DNA of 64,000 bases. Source: Arthrobacter sp. 131MFCol6.1 (lineage in GTDB: Bacteria; Actinomycetota; Actinomycetes; Actinomycetales; Micrococcaceae). Each line of letters opens with the position of its first letter. The stretch's first letter is position 1. Shown in pieces: positions 46,118-56,100 of the stretch. The stretch is taken from positions 870,122 through 934,121 of the forward strand of contig NZ_KB895541.1 of the NCBI RefSeq assembly GCF_000374925.1. The letters are read 5' to 3'. A program made the position numbers and the translations under genes. The notes under the pieces are model-generated. The model was not told the DNA's origin. It did no database searches and saw only the letters and a program-made list of their open reading frames with translations.

Positions 46118-48649
46118 CTAGGCCGGGACGATGTTGACCAGTTTAGGCGCCCGCACGATCACCGTGCGAAGGGCACGGCCGTCGAGGGCGCGCTGGACAT
46201 TTTCCGATGCCAGCGCCAGTTCGCGCAGGTCTTCCTCGGAGATGTCCGGGGAAACCTCCAGCCGGTCCCGCACCTTGCCCTGCACCTGGACGACGGCGGT
46301 GACCGTGTCCTCCACGAGCAGCGCTTCGTCGTGGGTGGGCCAGCCGGCGTTGGCGACCGATGCCGGGTGCCCCAGGACGTTCCACAGGTCCTCGGCGGTA
46401 TAGGGCGCAAACAGGCTCAGGATGACGGCTACGGCTTCCACGGCTTCGCGGACTGCGGGGTCTGCGCCGCCGGCACCGCCGACTGCGTCAATAGTCTTGC
46501 GGGTGGCGTTGACCAGTTCCATCAGCTTTGCCACAACCACGTTGAACTTGTTGTGCTCCAGCAGTGCCTGCGCATCGGCGATCGTGCGGTGGGTGACGGT
46601 GCGCAGGGCACGGTCACCGGTGGCGACGTCGACGCCGGGTGCGCTTGTTACGTCCTGGCCGAGGCGCCAGGCCCGGGCCAGGAACTTCGCGGAGCCCGAC
46701 GGCGATACGTCCGCCCAATCGACGTCGTCCTCCGGCGGGGAGGCGAAGATCATGGTCAGGCGGACAGCGTCGACGCCGAACTTGTCCAGCTGTTCGCCGA
46801 GGTCGACGCCGTTGCCCAGGGACTTGCTCATGGCCTTGCCGCCGTTGAGGACCTGCCCCTGGTTCAGGAGCGCGCTGAACGGCTCGTCCGCCTCGATCAT
46901 GCCGAGGTCGTGGATGACCTTGGTGAAGAACCGCGCATAGAGCAGGTGCAGGATGGCGTGCTCCACGCCTCCCACGTACTGGCCCACGGGCATCCAGTCG
47001 TTGATCTTCTCCGGATCGAACGGACCGCCGGTGTACTGCGGGGAGACGAAGCGCAGGAAGTACCAGGAGGAATCCACGAAGGTGTCCATCGTGTCCGTGT
47101 CCCGCTTGGCCGGGCCGTGGCAGTTGGGGCACTCGACATTGACCCAGCTTTCGACCGCGGCGAGCGGCGACGTGCCCTTCGGGGACAGGTCTTCGCCGCG
47201 CAGGTCCGCCGGCAGGGTCACGGGCAGCTGATCGTCCGGGACCGGGACCTCGCCGCAGGCCGGGCAGTGGATGATGGGGATCGGGGTGCCCCAGAACCGC
47301 TGCCGGCTGAGCAGCCAGTCACGCAGCCGGAAGTTCACGAACTTCTCACCGGTGCCCAACTCGCGCAGGATTTCGATGGCCGCCGGGATGGCCTCGGCCT
47401 TCGGCAGCCCGTCGAGGCCGCCGGAGTTAATCAGAGTCCCCTCGCCGGTGGTGGCGATGCCCGTGGCAGCGGGGTCTTCCTCGCCGGTGTCCAGGACTGC
47501 CCGGACGGGCAGGTCAAAGGTCTTGGCGAAGTCAAGGTCGCGCTGGTCATGGGCCGGGACGGCCATGATGGCGCCTGTGCCGTAGTCGGCCAGGACATAG
47601 TCGGCGGCCCAGACGGGCAGCTTTTCGCCGTTGAGCGGGTTGGTCGCGTAGCGCCCGGTGAAGACGCCCGTCTTTTCGCGCTCGGTGGACTGGCGCTCGA
47701 TCTCGGAGAGCGCCTTGACCTGTTCGCGGTAGGCGTCCAGGGCAGCGGCGTGCTCGTCGGTGACCAGTTCGACGGCGAGCGGCGCGTCGGCGGCGACGAC
47801 GAAGAACGTGGCGCCGTAGAGAGTGTCCGGACGCGTCGTGAAAACGGTGACATCCTTGGCGGCTTTGCCGCCGTCGGCCTCGATCACGAAGTTGACGTGG
47901 GCGCCCTCGGAACGGCCGATCCAGTTTTTCTGCATCGCGAGGACGCGTTCGGGCCAGTGCCCGCGCAGTTCGTCCATGTCATCGAGCAGGCGGTCGGCGT
48001 AGTCGGTGATCTTGAAATACCACTGGTTCAGGGACTTCTTGGTCACAGGAGTGCCACACCGCTCGCAGGCCCCGTTGACCACCTGCTCGTTGGCCAGCAC
48101 GGTCTGGTCCTTGGGGCACCAGTTGACCGGCGAATTCTTTCGGTAGGCCAGTCCACGCTCGTAGAACCGCGTGAACAGCCACTGGGTCCAGCGGTAGTAC
48201 TCCGGGTCGGAAGTGTGCAGCCGGCGGGACCAGTCCGCCGAGATTGCGTAGCGCTTGAACGACGCCGCCTGGGTGTCAATGTTGGCGTACGTCCACTCGC
48301 TGGGGTGCGCGTTGCGTTTGATCGCTGCATTTTCCGCGGGCAGGCCGAAGGAGTCCCAGCCGATCGGGTGCAGCACGTCGTAGCCCTGCTGGCGCAGGTA
48401 GCGCGCCACGACGTCGCCCATCGCGAACGCCTCGGCGTGGCCCATATGAAGGTCACCGGACGGATACGGGAACATGTCCAGCACGTAGCGGCGTTCCTTA
48501 GAGCCGTCATCGAGCGGCGTGAAGACCTTCAGGTCTTCCCAGACCTGCGGCCATTTGGCTTCCATTGCCGCGAAGCTGTAGGCACCTTCCTCGGGCCCCT
48601 CCGCCGCGGCTGCTGGCGATCCGGTCTGTGTTTCCGGCTGAACGCTCAC
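46118..48649 (-). CDS. leuS: leucyl-tRNA synthetase
   Basis: 843 residues. Charges tRNA-Leu. The class I signature HIGH appears as 'HMGH' in '[16 protein letters not shown]' near residue 65. KMSKS appears as 'KAMSKSLGN' near 608. A CP1 editing domain lies at about 225-420. A Cys-containing zinc-like '[22 protein letters not shown]' segment, in part, is near 173. The GTG start follows AGAGG. A roughly 300-nt leader with a Leu-rich mini-ORF and a terminator hairpin precedes it. Confidence 0.97.
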   Translation of the reverse strand: MSVQPETQTGSPAAAAEGPEEGAYSFAAMEAKWPQVWEDLKVFTPLDDGSKERRYVLDMFPYPSGDLHMGHAEAFAMGDVVARYLRQQGYDVLHPIGWDSFGLPAENAAIKRNAHPSEWTYANIDTQAASFKRYAISADWSRRLHTSDPEYYRWTQWLFTRFYERGLAYRKNSPVNWCPKDQTVLANEQVVNGACERCGTPVTKKSLNQWYFKITDYADRLLDDMDELRGHWPERVLAMQKNWIGRSEGAHVNFVIEADGGKAAKDVTVFTTRPDTLYGATFFVVAADAPLAVELVTDEHAAALDAYREQVKALSEIERQSTEREKTGVFTGRYATNPLNGEKLPVWAADYVLADYGTGAIMAVPAHDQRDLDFAKTFDLPVRAVLDTGEEDPAATGIATTGEGTLINSGGLDGLPKAEAIPAAIEILRELGTGEKFVNFRLRDWLLSRQRFWGTPIPIIHCPACGEVPVPDDQLPVTLPADLRGEDLSPKGTSPLAAVESWVNVECPNCHGPAKRDTDTMDTFVDSSWYFLRFVSPQYTGGPFDPEKINDWMPVGQYVGGVEHAILHLLYARFFTKVIHDLGMIEADEPFSALLNQGQVLNGGKAMSKSLGNGVDLGEQLDKFGVDAVRLTMIFASPPEDDVDWADVSPSGSAKFLARAWRLGQDVTSAPGVDVATGDRALRTVTHRTIADAQALLEHNKFNVVVAKLMELVNATRKTIDAVGGAGGADPAVREAVEAVAVILSLFAPYTAEDLWNVLGHPASVANAGWPTHDEALLVEDTVTAVVQVQGKVRDRLEVSPDISEEDLRELALASENVQRALDGRALRTVIVRAPKLVNIVPA

Positions 48650-48684
48650 TGCTGGCCTCTTCTGTTCTATGCGGCCTGTTATCC

Positions 48685-48732
48685 CAGGCCTGTCTACCTT
48701 CAGGCCTGCCTGCCGCCAGGCCTGTTCACCAT
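48685..48732. repeat. 16-bp periodic repeat in the leuS leader
   Basis: CAGGCCTG recurs at 48685, 48701 and 48717 with a degenerate fourth copy at 48733, so the period is exactly 16 bp. It lies between the terminator hairpin and the leuS start. Confidence 0.75.
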
Positions 48733-48846
48733 CAAGTCTGCACTGTCACGGCCGGCTGCCCGGCCCTGACTCCATACTGTCCGTACGTGGTACTCCTGCT
48801 GTTACTTCGTGCGTTGCGGCCCGGAATGTACCCCGGACACACAAAA

Positions 48847-48866
48847 GCCCCTCGACATGGAGGGGC
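48847..48866 (-). terminator. candidate attenuator terminator in the leuS leader
   Basis: On the minus strand GCCCCTC-CATGTC-GAGGGGC is followed at once by TTTTGTGTGT. It lies 198 nt before the leuS start and 59 nt after the leader ORF stop. The flanking CCCCGGA (48886-48880) and TCCGGGG (48837-48831) can also pair around it. Confidence 0.7.
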
Positions 48867-48924
48867 CGCCGCTCGGCAATCCGGGGACTCTTCGGAATCG
48901 AGGTCTCGTCGGGATGCCGGGCGG

Positions 48925-48951
48925 CTAGCTAAGCAGGAGCACGGCGCGCAT
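48925..48951 (-). CDS. leucine leader peptide of leuS
   Basis: An 8-residue ORF, M-R-A-V-L-L-L-S, with three consecutive Leu codons (CTC CTG CTT) and a TAG stop. It begins 6 nt after TAAAGT. The start M-R-A-x-Leu run-Ser is the same as in the leuA leader peptide in this window. It is expected to sense leucyl-tRNA charging by ribosome pausing before the downstream hairpin. No homologue search was possible; support is the pattern, its promoter spacing and its place before leuS. Confidence 0.7.
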   Translation of the reverse strand: MRAVLLLS

Positions 48952-48957
48952 AGGACC

Positions 48958-48963
48958 ACTTTA
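48958..48963 (-). promoter_or_regulatory. -10 box of the leuS leader transcript
   Basis: TAAAGT on the minus strand ends 6 nt before the leader ORF ATG at 48951. No strong -35 is seen. Confidence 0.6.
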
Positions 48964-49496
48964 GCCCCTCGGGCTGGTTCGCGCTGAACCGACGGGCCCC
49001 TTGCGGCCCGGTAGTCGCAGTCGACTCGCGCTCCGGCGCCCGGCGCGGGCCGCTATGTCCACAATTGTTACAAATGACATACCTATGGAATAGCGGTACT
49101 TACTGCCAATTGCTGGACGCATCGGGCGAGTAGTCACGACAGCAATTCGAGTAGCTCGGCGTATAAAAACAGGTAGAAAAATAGCGAATACTCGGGTGGC
49201 CGTCCGCGGGTGGCCGGCCCGTTCCACGCAATTCGATCCGAATGCGGATTATGAGCCTCCAGGCTGGGAGAAACCCGTGAAAACCCGGGGGTGAAGCTTA
49301 AAATTTGACCTTGCCAAACGATTCAAATGGGAACACTATTCGATAAAGATCAGCAAATGGGATCTCTTGGGGGGATTCGCAAATGGTCTCGGGTTGAGGA
49401 GCCTGTAATGTATCAATTGCGCAATTCTTCCGTGCAACTGCCGAAAACCCCCACCGGCCGCGATCGCGACGCCGGCTCCCTGGAACAGGGCTAGCC
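48964..49496. other. 533-bp AT-richer intergenic region upstream of the RND cassette
   Basis: From about 49040 to 49430 the DNA is visibly richer in A and T than its surroundings. No gene is supported; a possible 88-codon minus-strand frame (48961-49227) lacks features. CAAATGG recurs at 49324, 49354 and 49380. TAATGT (49406-49411) is a candidate -10 for the cassette. A 12-bp palindrome follows it. Confidence 0.6.
49415..49426. promoter_or_regulatory. palindrome near the RND cassette promoter
   Basis: AATTGCGCAATT is a perfect 12-bp palindrome 4 nt after a TAATGT box and about 70 nt before the first RND gene. It is a candidate operator. Confidence 0.5.
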
Positions 49497-52400
49497 ATGT
49501 TCGGCTGGATCACCCGTTTCAGTATGCAGTTCCGCATCCTGGTTCTTGCGATCGCCGGCGGACTCATTGCCTTCGGGGTAGTGAACGTCCCAAACGTCGC
49601 CATCGACAGCATGCCGGAGTTCGCCCCGGCCCACGTCGAGATCCAGACCGAGGCCCTGGGCCTCTCAGCTGCCGAAGTTGAACAGCTCATCACCGCTCCG
49701 ATGGAAGCCGACCTCCTTAACGGGGTGGCGTGGCTCGATGAAATCCGGTCCAAATCAGTTCCCGGCCTATCCTCAATCGAGCTCGTGTTTGAGCCGGGCA
49801 CCGACCTTCTGCGCGCCCGCCAGCTCGTGGCCGAACGCATGACCCAGGCCCACGCGCTGCCGAACGTCTCGGCACCGCCGCTGATCATGCAGCCGCTGTC
49901 GTCAACCAGCCGCGTCCTTATGGTCCGGATGAGCTCCAAAGAGCTCTCCGGGATCGAAATGTCGGTCCTGGCCCGGTGGAAGATCAAGCCGCGGCTGATC
50001 GGCATTCCCGGTGTCGCCAACGTTTCCATTTGGGGCCAGCGCGAGCAGCAGCTCCAGGTCGAGGTGACCCCCACGCAGCTGCGTGAGAAGGGCATCACGC
50101 TCGAACAGGTCATCAAGACCACGGGCAACGCCGTCTGGGTGTCGCCGCTGAGCTTCCTTGAGGCGTCAACTCCCGGCACGGGCGGGTTCGTAGAGTCGCC
50201 GAGCCAACGGCTGGGCATCCAGCACGTCCTGCCCATCCGAACGCCGGCCGACCTGGCCAAGGTCAGTGTCGAAGACGCCGGATCTCCCATGCTCCTGGGT
50301 GACATTGCCCAGGTAAAGGAGGACCACCAGCCGCTGATCGGCGATGCCGTCGTCGGCCAGGATGCTGGCCTCCTGCTGGTCGTGGAGAAGTTCCCCGGAG
50401 CCAGCACGCTGCAGGTCACCAAGGACCTCGAAGCTGCGCTGAACGACATGCAGCCCGGCCTTTCCGGAATCCAGATGGATACGTCCGTCTTCCGGCCCGC
50501 CTCCTTCCTGCAGGATGCCGTGGACGGACTCGGCCTGGCGCTGCTCGTGAGCCTCCTGATCGCCGTCCTGCTCTTCTGGGCCCTGTTCCGTTCCTGGCGT
50601 GTCGCCGTGATCGCCCTCGTGGCGATCAGCACCACGGTCATGGCGGCGGGAGTGGTGCTCTACTTGCTCGATTCCACACTGAATATCTCGATCCTCGCCG
50701 GCATCTTGCTGGGCGTGTCCGTGATTGTGGGAGACATCGTGGAGGATGTGCAGGCGCAGCGGCGCCGGCCGTTGCGGGCCACGGAGACCGAAACCGATGC
50801 CACCATCAGGTTCCGCATGGTCCAGCTTGTCCGCAGCGTCCGCACACCACTGTTCCACGGGTCCCTCATCATGGCCCTCTCCCTCGTTCCCACGCTGTTC
50901 GTTGCGGGAGTCGGAGGCGCGTTCTTCCAGCCCCTCTTCTGGTCCCTGGCGTTGGCGCTGGCCGTGTCAATGGTGGTGGGTTTGTCCGTGACACCGGTCC
51001 TGGCGTACCTCCTGCTTCCCGCCGAAAACTCCCGGCGGGCGGACTCGCGCAGCGTTGTCCGGGCCAAGTCCACTTACGACCGGGCCCTCGAGGGGGCACG
51101 TTCCCGCCGCACCCTCAGCCTCGTCGCCGTGGCCGTCGTTGGCCTGCTGGGACTCGCCGCCGCATCGCAGCTGGTCGGAAACCGGGCGGTCGTGCCGACG
51201 ATTCCGGACCGAACGCTCCTGGTGCAGTGGGACTCGATGGCAGGCACGTCCAACGACGAGGTCCGCCGGGTGGCGTCCAAGGCGTCCGACGAACTGCGGA
51301 CCCTGCCGGGTGTTTCAGGAGTCGGCGGGCACATCGGCCGCGCCATTTCCTCCGACCAGGTTGTCGGGAACAGTTCCGCGGAACTCTGGGTATCCATCAC
51401 ACCGGATGCCAACTTCAGCGAAACGGAGCAGGCGGTCCGTGACGTCGTCCAGGGTTACCCGGGCATCGCCCACAACGTGGTGAACTACTCCCAGCAGCAG
51501 ATCGGTCAAGAGCGCAGCAGCATGGATCCCGGATTCGCCGTCCGCGTCTACGGAACCGACCTGACCGTCCTGCGCGAGAAGGCCGAAGAGGTCCGCAAGG
51601 CCATCGAAAAGGTCGACGGCGTGAAGAACCCGACGATCAACGCCAGCACCATGACGCCCGTCGTCGAAGTCGAGGTCAACCTTGAGGCGGCGCAAAAGGT
51701 CGGCATCAAACCCGGCGACGCACGGCGCGCGGCTGCCGCCCTGATGCAAGGCATCGTCGTCGGCAACCTTTTCGAACAGCAGAAGGTCTTTGAAGTGGTG
51801 GTGCGCGGCGCGGTGGACGTCAGGGATGACCTGACCAGCATCCGTGAACTCCTGCTCGACACGCCCAGCGGCGGCCAGGTCCAGCTGGGCCAGATCGCCG
51901 ACGTCCGGCTCGTGCCCAGTGAAGTCGTGATCCTGCATGATGACACCTCACGCCGGATCGATGTCGTGGCCGAGGTCAGCGGACGTCCGCTCGCGGATAT
52001 CCAGCGCGACATCAGCGCGGCGATCGAACAGGTTCAGTTCCCGCTGGAATACCACGCCGAAATCCCCACGAAGTACAGTGAACAGCTCGCCGGGGATTCC
52101 ATGGTTCTGTGGATCGGCGCGGCTGCCCTCCTGGGCATCCTGCTCCTCCTCCAGACAGCCGTGCGGAGCTGGAAGCTGGCGCTTGCCGTCTTCCTGTCCC
52201 TGCCGGCCGCGCTGGCCGGGGCCGCCGTGGCAGCGTGGATCGCGGGAGGCGCCATCACTGTGCTGGCACTCACGGCCTTTGCCGCGGTGCTGGCGGTCGC
52301 TGCCCGCAACGCGGCGCTGCTCTCCGCCCGGACTGACGAGCTGTGGCGGGCCGCCCCGCACGAATCCCCTGACAAGGTCATCATGATGGCGGCCCGGGAC

Positions 52401-52673
52401 CGGGTATCGCCCATCCTGAAGGCCGCCCTGATCACGGTGGCGATCCTGATCCCGCCGGGACTCTTCGGCGGCGCCGTTGGCGGGTCCTTCCTGGGCCCGA
52501 TGGCCCTGATCATTGTCTGCGGACTCATCACCACAACTCTCATCGGGATCTTCGTACTCCCACTGCTCGCACTCTGGTTCGGGCCCAGTTCCGCCCCGGA
52601 AGAGTGGGCCGAAGTGTACGAGGCCGAAGTTCCCGTCCAGCCCGTTACGCAGGAAAAGGTGGAAGCAAAATGA
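49497..52673 (+). CDS. RND permease, CusA/CzcA-like, with altered TM4 proton site
   Basis: 1058 residues in the two-repeat RND layout: N-terminal helix (10-30), large exterior loop, TM2-6 block (about 338-510), second loop, and TM8-12 block (about 860-1040). Exterior motifs match heavy-metal RND pumps, e.g. 'PEFAPAHVEIQTEALGLSA' and 'RSKSVPGLSSIELVFEPG'. In an ungapped alignment to the second permease its TM4 reads V-G-D-I-V-E-D-V-Q-A (411-420), where the partner has V-D-D-A-I-I-D-V-E-N (412-421). The conserved Asp is Gly412 and the conserved Glu is Gln419. The pump may therefore not conduct protons itself. It is first in a four-gene cassette. Confidence 0.9.
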   Translation: MFGWITRFSMQFRILVLAIAGGLIAFGVVNVPNVAIDSMPEFAPAHVEIQTEALGLSAAEVEQLITAPMEADLLNGVAWLDEIRSKSVPGLSSIELVFEPGTDLLRARQLVAERMTQAHALPNVSAPPLIMQPLSSTSRVLMVRMSSKELSGIEMSVLARWKIKPRLIGIPGVANVSIWGQREQQLQVEVTPTQLREKGITLEQVIKTTGNAVWVSPLSFLEASTPGTGGFVESPSQRLGIQHVLPIRTPADLAKVSVEDAGSPMLLGDIAQVKEDHQPLIGDAVVGQDAGLLLVVEKFPGASTLQVTKDLEAALNDMQPGLSGIQMDTSVFRPASFLQDAVDGLGLALLVSLLIAVLLFWALFRSWRVAVIALVAISTTVMAAGVVLYLLDSTLNISILAGILLGVSVIVGDIVEDVQAQRRRPLRATETETDATIRFRMVQLVRSVRTPLFHGSLIMALSLVPTLFVAGVGGAFFQPLFWSLALALAVSMVVGLSVTPVLAYLLLPAENSRRADSRSVVRAKSTYDRALEGARSRRTLSLVAVAVVGLLGLAAASQLVGNRAVVPTIPDRTLLVQWDSMAGTSNDEVRRVASKASDELRTLPGVSGVGGHIGRAISSDQVVGNSSAELWVSITPDANFSETEQAVRDVVQGYPGIAHNVVNYSQQQIGQERSSMDPGFAVRVYGTDLTVLREKAEEVRKAIEKVDGVKNPTINASTMTPVVEVEVNLEAAQKVGIKPGDARRAAAALMQGIVVGNLFEQQKVFEVVVRGAVDVRDDLTSIRELLLDTPSGGQVQLGQIADVRLVPSEVVILHDDTSRRIDVVAEVSGRPLADIQRDISAAIEQVQFPLEYHAEIPTKYSEQLAGDSMVLWIGAAALLGILLLLQTAVRSWKLALAVFLSLPAALAGAAVAAWIAGGAITVLALTAFAAVLAVAARNAALLSARTDELWRAAPHESPDKVIMMAARDRVSPILKAALITVAILIPPGLFGGAVGGSFLGPMALIIVCGLITTTLIGIFVLPLLALWFGPSSAPEEWAEVYEAEVPVQPVTQEKVEAK

Positions 52674-53128
52674 CCAGCCAACAGCCCTCGCGGCGCCTGC
52701 CCCTGGCGGCCGCTGTATGCGCAGCACTTCTGTTCGCATTGCCCGCCTGTGCCCAGACGACCGCGGCGGCCCCCGCCGCCGTGTCCGCCAACGAACCCGC
52801 CAAGGTGGAGAAGAATGCCGCAACCGGCATCGCGAAACTGACGTTGACGGAGAAGGGAATAGAACGCCTGGACCTGAAGACCGATACCGTCAAGGCCGGA
52901 AAGGGAACGGACGTCGTCGTACCCTACTCAGCCCTGCTCTACGACGCCAGCGGAAAGACCTGGGTGTACACCAACCCGGCCCCGCGGGTCTACCAGCGGC
53001 AGCCGGTGACGGTGGCCAAGGTGGAGGACGGAGTGGTCACGGCCTCAGCCGGCCCCGCGGTCGGCACCGCAATCGTGACGGTCGGCGCGGCTGAACTCTT
53101 CGGCGCTGAATTCGATACGGCGCACTGA
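52670..53128 (+). CDS. minimal RND adaptor-like lipoprotein
   Basis: 152 residues. The ATG overlaps the stop of the first permease as ATGA, and GGTGGAAG lies just upstream. A signal peptide ends in 'LPAC' (about residues 24-27), so it is probably a lipoprotein. After a Pro/Ala linker, residues ~50-150 resemble only the membrane-proximal beta domain of CusB/CzcB adaptors: 'VVVPYSALLYDASGKTWVY', 'QPVTVAKVEDGVV', 'GTAIVTVGAAELFG'. The hairpin and lipoyl domains of full adaptors are missing, consistent with no outer membrane to reach. It sits 1 nt before the second permease. Confidence 0.82.
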   Translation: MTSQQPSRRLPLAAAVCAALLFALPACAQTTAAAPAAVSANEPAKVEKNAATGIAKLTLTEKGIERLDLKTDTVKAGKGTDVVVPYSALLYDASGKTWVYTNPAPRVYQRQPVTVAKVEDGVVTASAGPAVGTAIVTVGAAELFGAEFDTAH

Positions 53129-53129
53129 C

Positions 53130-56100
53130 ATGCGCCGGATTGTCGCTGCAAGTCTGAGGTTCCGGTCCATCATCATTGCGATGGCGGCCGCCCTCATGAT
53201 CGTGGGCGGCGCGCAACTGAGCAGTGCTTCGGTGGATGTTTTCCCGGAGTTCGCACCGCCCCGTGTCGAGGTCCAGACGGCATGTCTGGGTCTCACTGCC
53301 TCCGAAGTCGAGGAACTCGTCACGGTTCCGATGGAGCAGGCCTTCAACGGCATAGACGGCCTGGACCAGATGCGGTCGAAGTCTGTGTCGCAGCTGTCCG
53401 CCATCGTGATGGAGTTCAAGCCCGGGACCGATCTGCTCACCGCCAGGCAGCTGGTGTCTGAGCGGATGGCAACGGTCATACCAACCCTGCCTACCTGGGC
53501 CGCGCCGCCGGTGATGCTCCAGCCGCTGTCCTCCACCAGCCGTGTCATGAAGATCGGGCTGTCCTCCGAGACCCGCTCCCTGATCGAAATGTCCATGGTT
53601 TCCTACTGGAACATCCGGGCACACCTGTTGCGGGTGCCGGGCGTGGCGAACGTGGCGATCTGGGGCGAACGCCTTCAGATGCTCCAGGTCCAGGTTGATC
53701 CGGCCAAGCTGGCAGCCAACAACGTGACGCTGGAAAACGTCATGAACTCCACGTCCGATGCCTTGGACGCCGGGTTGCTCAAGTACTCACCCGGCGCCTT
53801 GATCGGCACCGGCGGGGCGCTGGAAACACCCAGCCAGAGCCTGACCATCAGGCACGTACAACCCATCACGTCTCCGGCGGACCTTGCCCAGGTGCCGCTT
53901 GAGGAACGTGAGGGATTGCCTCCCCTGAAGCTCGCCGACGTGGCAACTGTCGTGGAGGACCACCAGCAACTGATCGGTGACGCGGTCATCAATGGCGGCC
54001 CCGGACTGATGCTGATCGTCGAAAAGCTGCCGTGGGGCAACACCCTCGAAGTCACCCGCGGGGTCGAGGAAGCGCTGAAGGAACTGCAGCCCGGCCTGAC
54101 CGGGATCGCAGTCGACACCACCCTGTTCCGGCCCGCCTCGTTCATCGAGGAATCGCTCGGCAACCTGAGCCTCGCGCTGCTGCTGGGCTGTTTCCTGGTG
54201 GTCCTGGTGCTGAGTGTCTTCCTGTTCCAATGGCGGACAGCACTGGTGAGCGTGACGGCGATCCCGTTGTCGCTGATGGCAGCGGCCCTGGTGCTGTATT
54301 GGACCGGAGGCACGATTAATACGATGGTGCTTGCGGGGCTGGTGATTGCCGTCGGGGTGGTGGTGGACGATGCCATCATCGACGTCGAGAACATCGTCAG
54401 ACGGCTCCGGCACCACCGGGCCAGCGGCGGGACCGAAAGCACCGCCCGCGTGGTCGTCAATGCCTCCCTGGAAGTCCGTGGCCCCATCGTCTACGCCACT
54501 TTGATCATCGTCGCCGCCACGGTGCCGATCTTCTTCCTGGACGGACTGACGGGTGCCTTCTTCCGCCCCCTGGCCACTGCCTACACCCTGGCCGTGATGG
54601 CGTCCATGCTGGTGGCCCTCACGGTCACGCCGGCGATGGCGTACATCTTCCTGCGCAACGCCAAGCTGGAAGACCGGGATCCGCCGGTGGTCCGGGTTCT
54701 CAAGCGCTGGTACGGCGCCGCCCTGCGGCCCATTGTGAAGCGCCCGCTCCCGGGCTACCTCGCGGTGGCGGCACTCGGCGTCGTCGGAATCATAGCGGCA
54801 CCGCTCCTGGGTCAGTCGCTGTTGCCCTCGTTCAAGGAACGTGACTTCCTCATGCACTGGGTCACGCAACCCGGCACCTCCAACGCCGAGGAAGTTCGCG
54901 TTAGCCAGCTGGCTTGCCGGGAGCTGATGACCATTCCAGGTGTCAACAACTGCGGGTCCCACATCGGTCAGGCTTTCGCCGCCGATGAGGTGGTGGGCGT
55001 CAACTTCGGCGAGAACTGGATCAGCGTTGACCCCTCGGTCGACTACGACAAGACCCTGGCCTCCATCCAGCAGGTCGTGGACGGGTATCCCGGCATCCAC
55101 CGGGACGTCCAGACTTACCTCAAGGAACGTGTCCGCGAGGTGCTCACCGGCACGGGCTACTCGATCGTGGTCCGCGTGTACGGCGATGACCTGGACACGC
55201 TGAAGAAGCAGGCGGACAAGGTCAAGACTGCCCTGGCCGGCATCGAGGGGGCCATCGGCGCCAAAGTCGCCCTCCAGGTCAACGTTCCGCAGGTGGACGT
55301 TGAGGTGAACCTGGACGCCGCCAACCGCTATGGCCTGAAGCCCGGTGACGTCCGCCGTGCCGCGGCCACCCTGGTCTCCGGCGAGGAGGTCGGCGACGTC
55401 TACCGGGACGGCAAGGCCTACGATGTCCAGGTCTGGAGTCCTCCGGCAATCCGGACCAGCGTCACAAGCATCGAGAACCTCCCGCTGGACACTCCCAGCG
55501 GGCAGAAGATCCGGGTGGCCGATGTCGCCAAGATCACGGTCAAGCCCACTCCCAACGTCATTGAGCGTTCTGAAGGGTCCCGCCGTCTCGATGTCAGCGC
55601 CAACGTCAAGGAAGGCGATCTCGCTAAAGTCGTCGAGAAACTCGAATCCGATCTCCAGTCGGTGGAGTTCCCCACCGGGTACAGCGCCGAGATCCTGGGC
55701 GAATACGCGGAGCGGCAGGCCGCCTCGCAGCGGCTTCTCCTCTTCGCGATGGGCGCCCTGGTTGTGGTCTTCCTCCTGCTCCAGGCGGCATTCCGGAGCT
55801 GGCGGCTTGCCGTGCTGGGCATCCTGACGCTGCCGGTGGCACTGGTGGGCGGGGTGATCGCCGCGCACATGAGCGGCGGAATCCTGTCTCTCGGTTCGCT
55901 GGTCGGGTTCCTGACAGTGATGGGCATCGCCGCCCGCAACGGCATCCTGCTCATCAACCACTGCCAGCACCTGGAACAGTTCGAGGGAATGACCTTCGGA
56001 CCTGCCTTGGTCCTGCGGGGCGCAGCCGAACGCTTGTCACCAATCCTGATGACTACGCTTGCCACCGCCCTCGCCCTGGTCCCGCTGGTGGTGATGGGCA

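Noticed and set aside
46331..48769. 812-codon plus-strand frame opposite leuS
   Set aside because: Low-complexity shadow of leuS codon bias; no start signal and no recognisable domain.
48650..48963. T-box riboswitch upstream of leuS
   Set aside because: The conserved T-box sequence (AGGGUGGNACCGCG-like) is not present on the minus strand. A Leu-codon ORF with a hairpin fits instead.
48961..49227. 88-codon minus-strand ORF upstream of the leuS leader
   Set aside because: Basic, featureless sequence with no ribosome-binding site; it overlaps the leuS leader promoter.
53787..55970. 727-codon minus-strand frame opposite the second RND permease
   Set aside because: Asp/Gly/Arg-rich antisense shadow; the sense strand encodes a clear RND protein.
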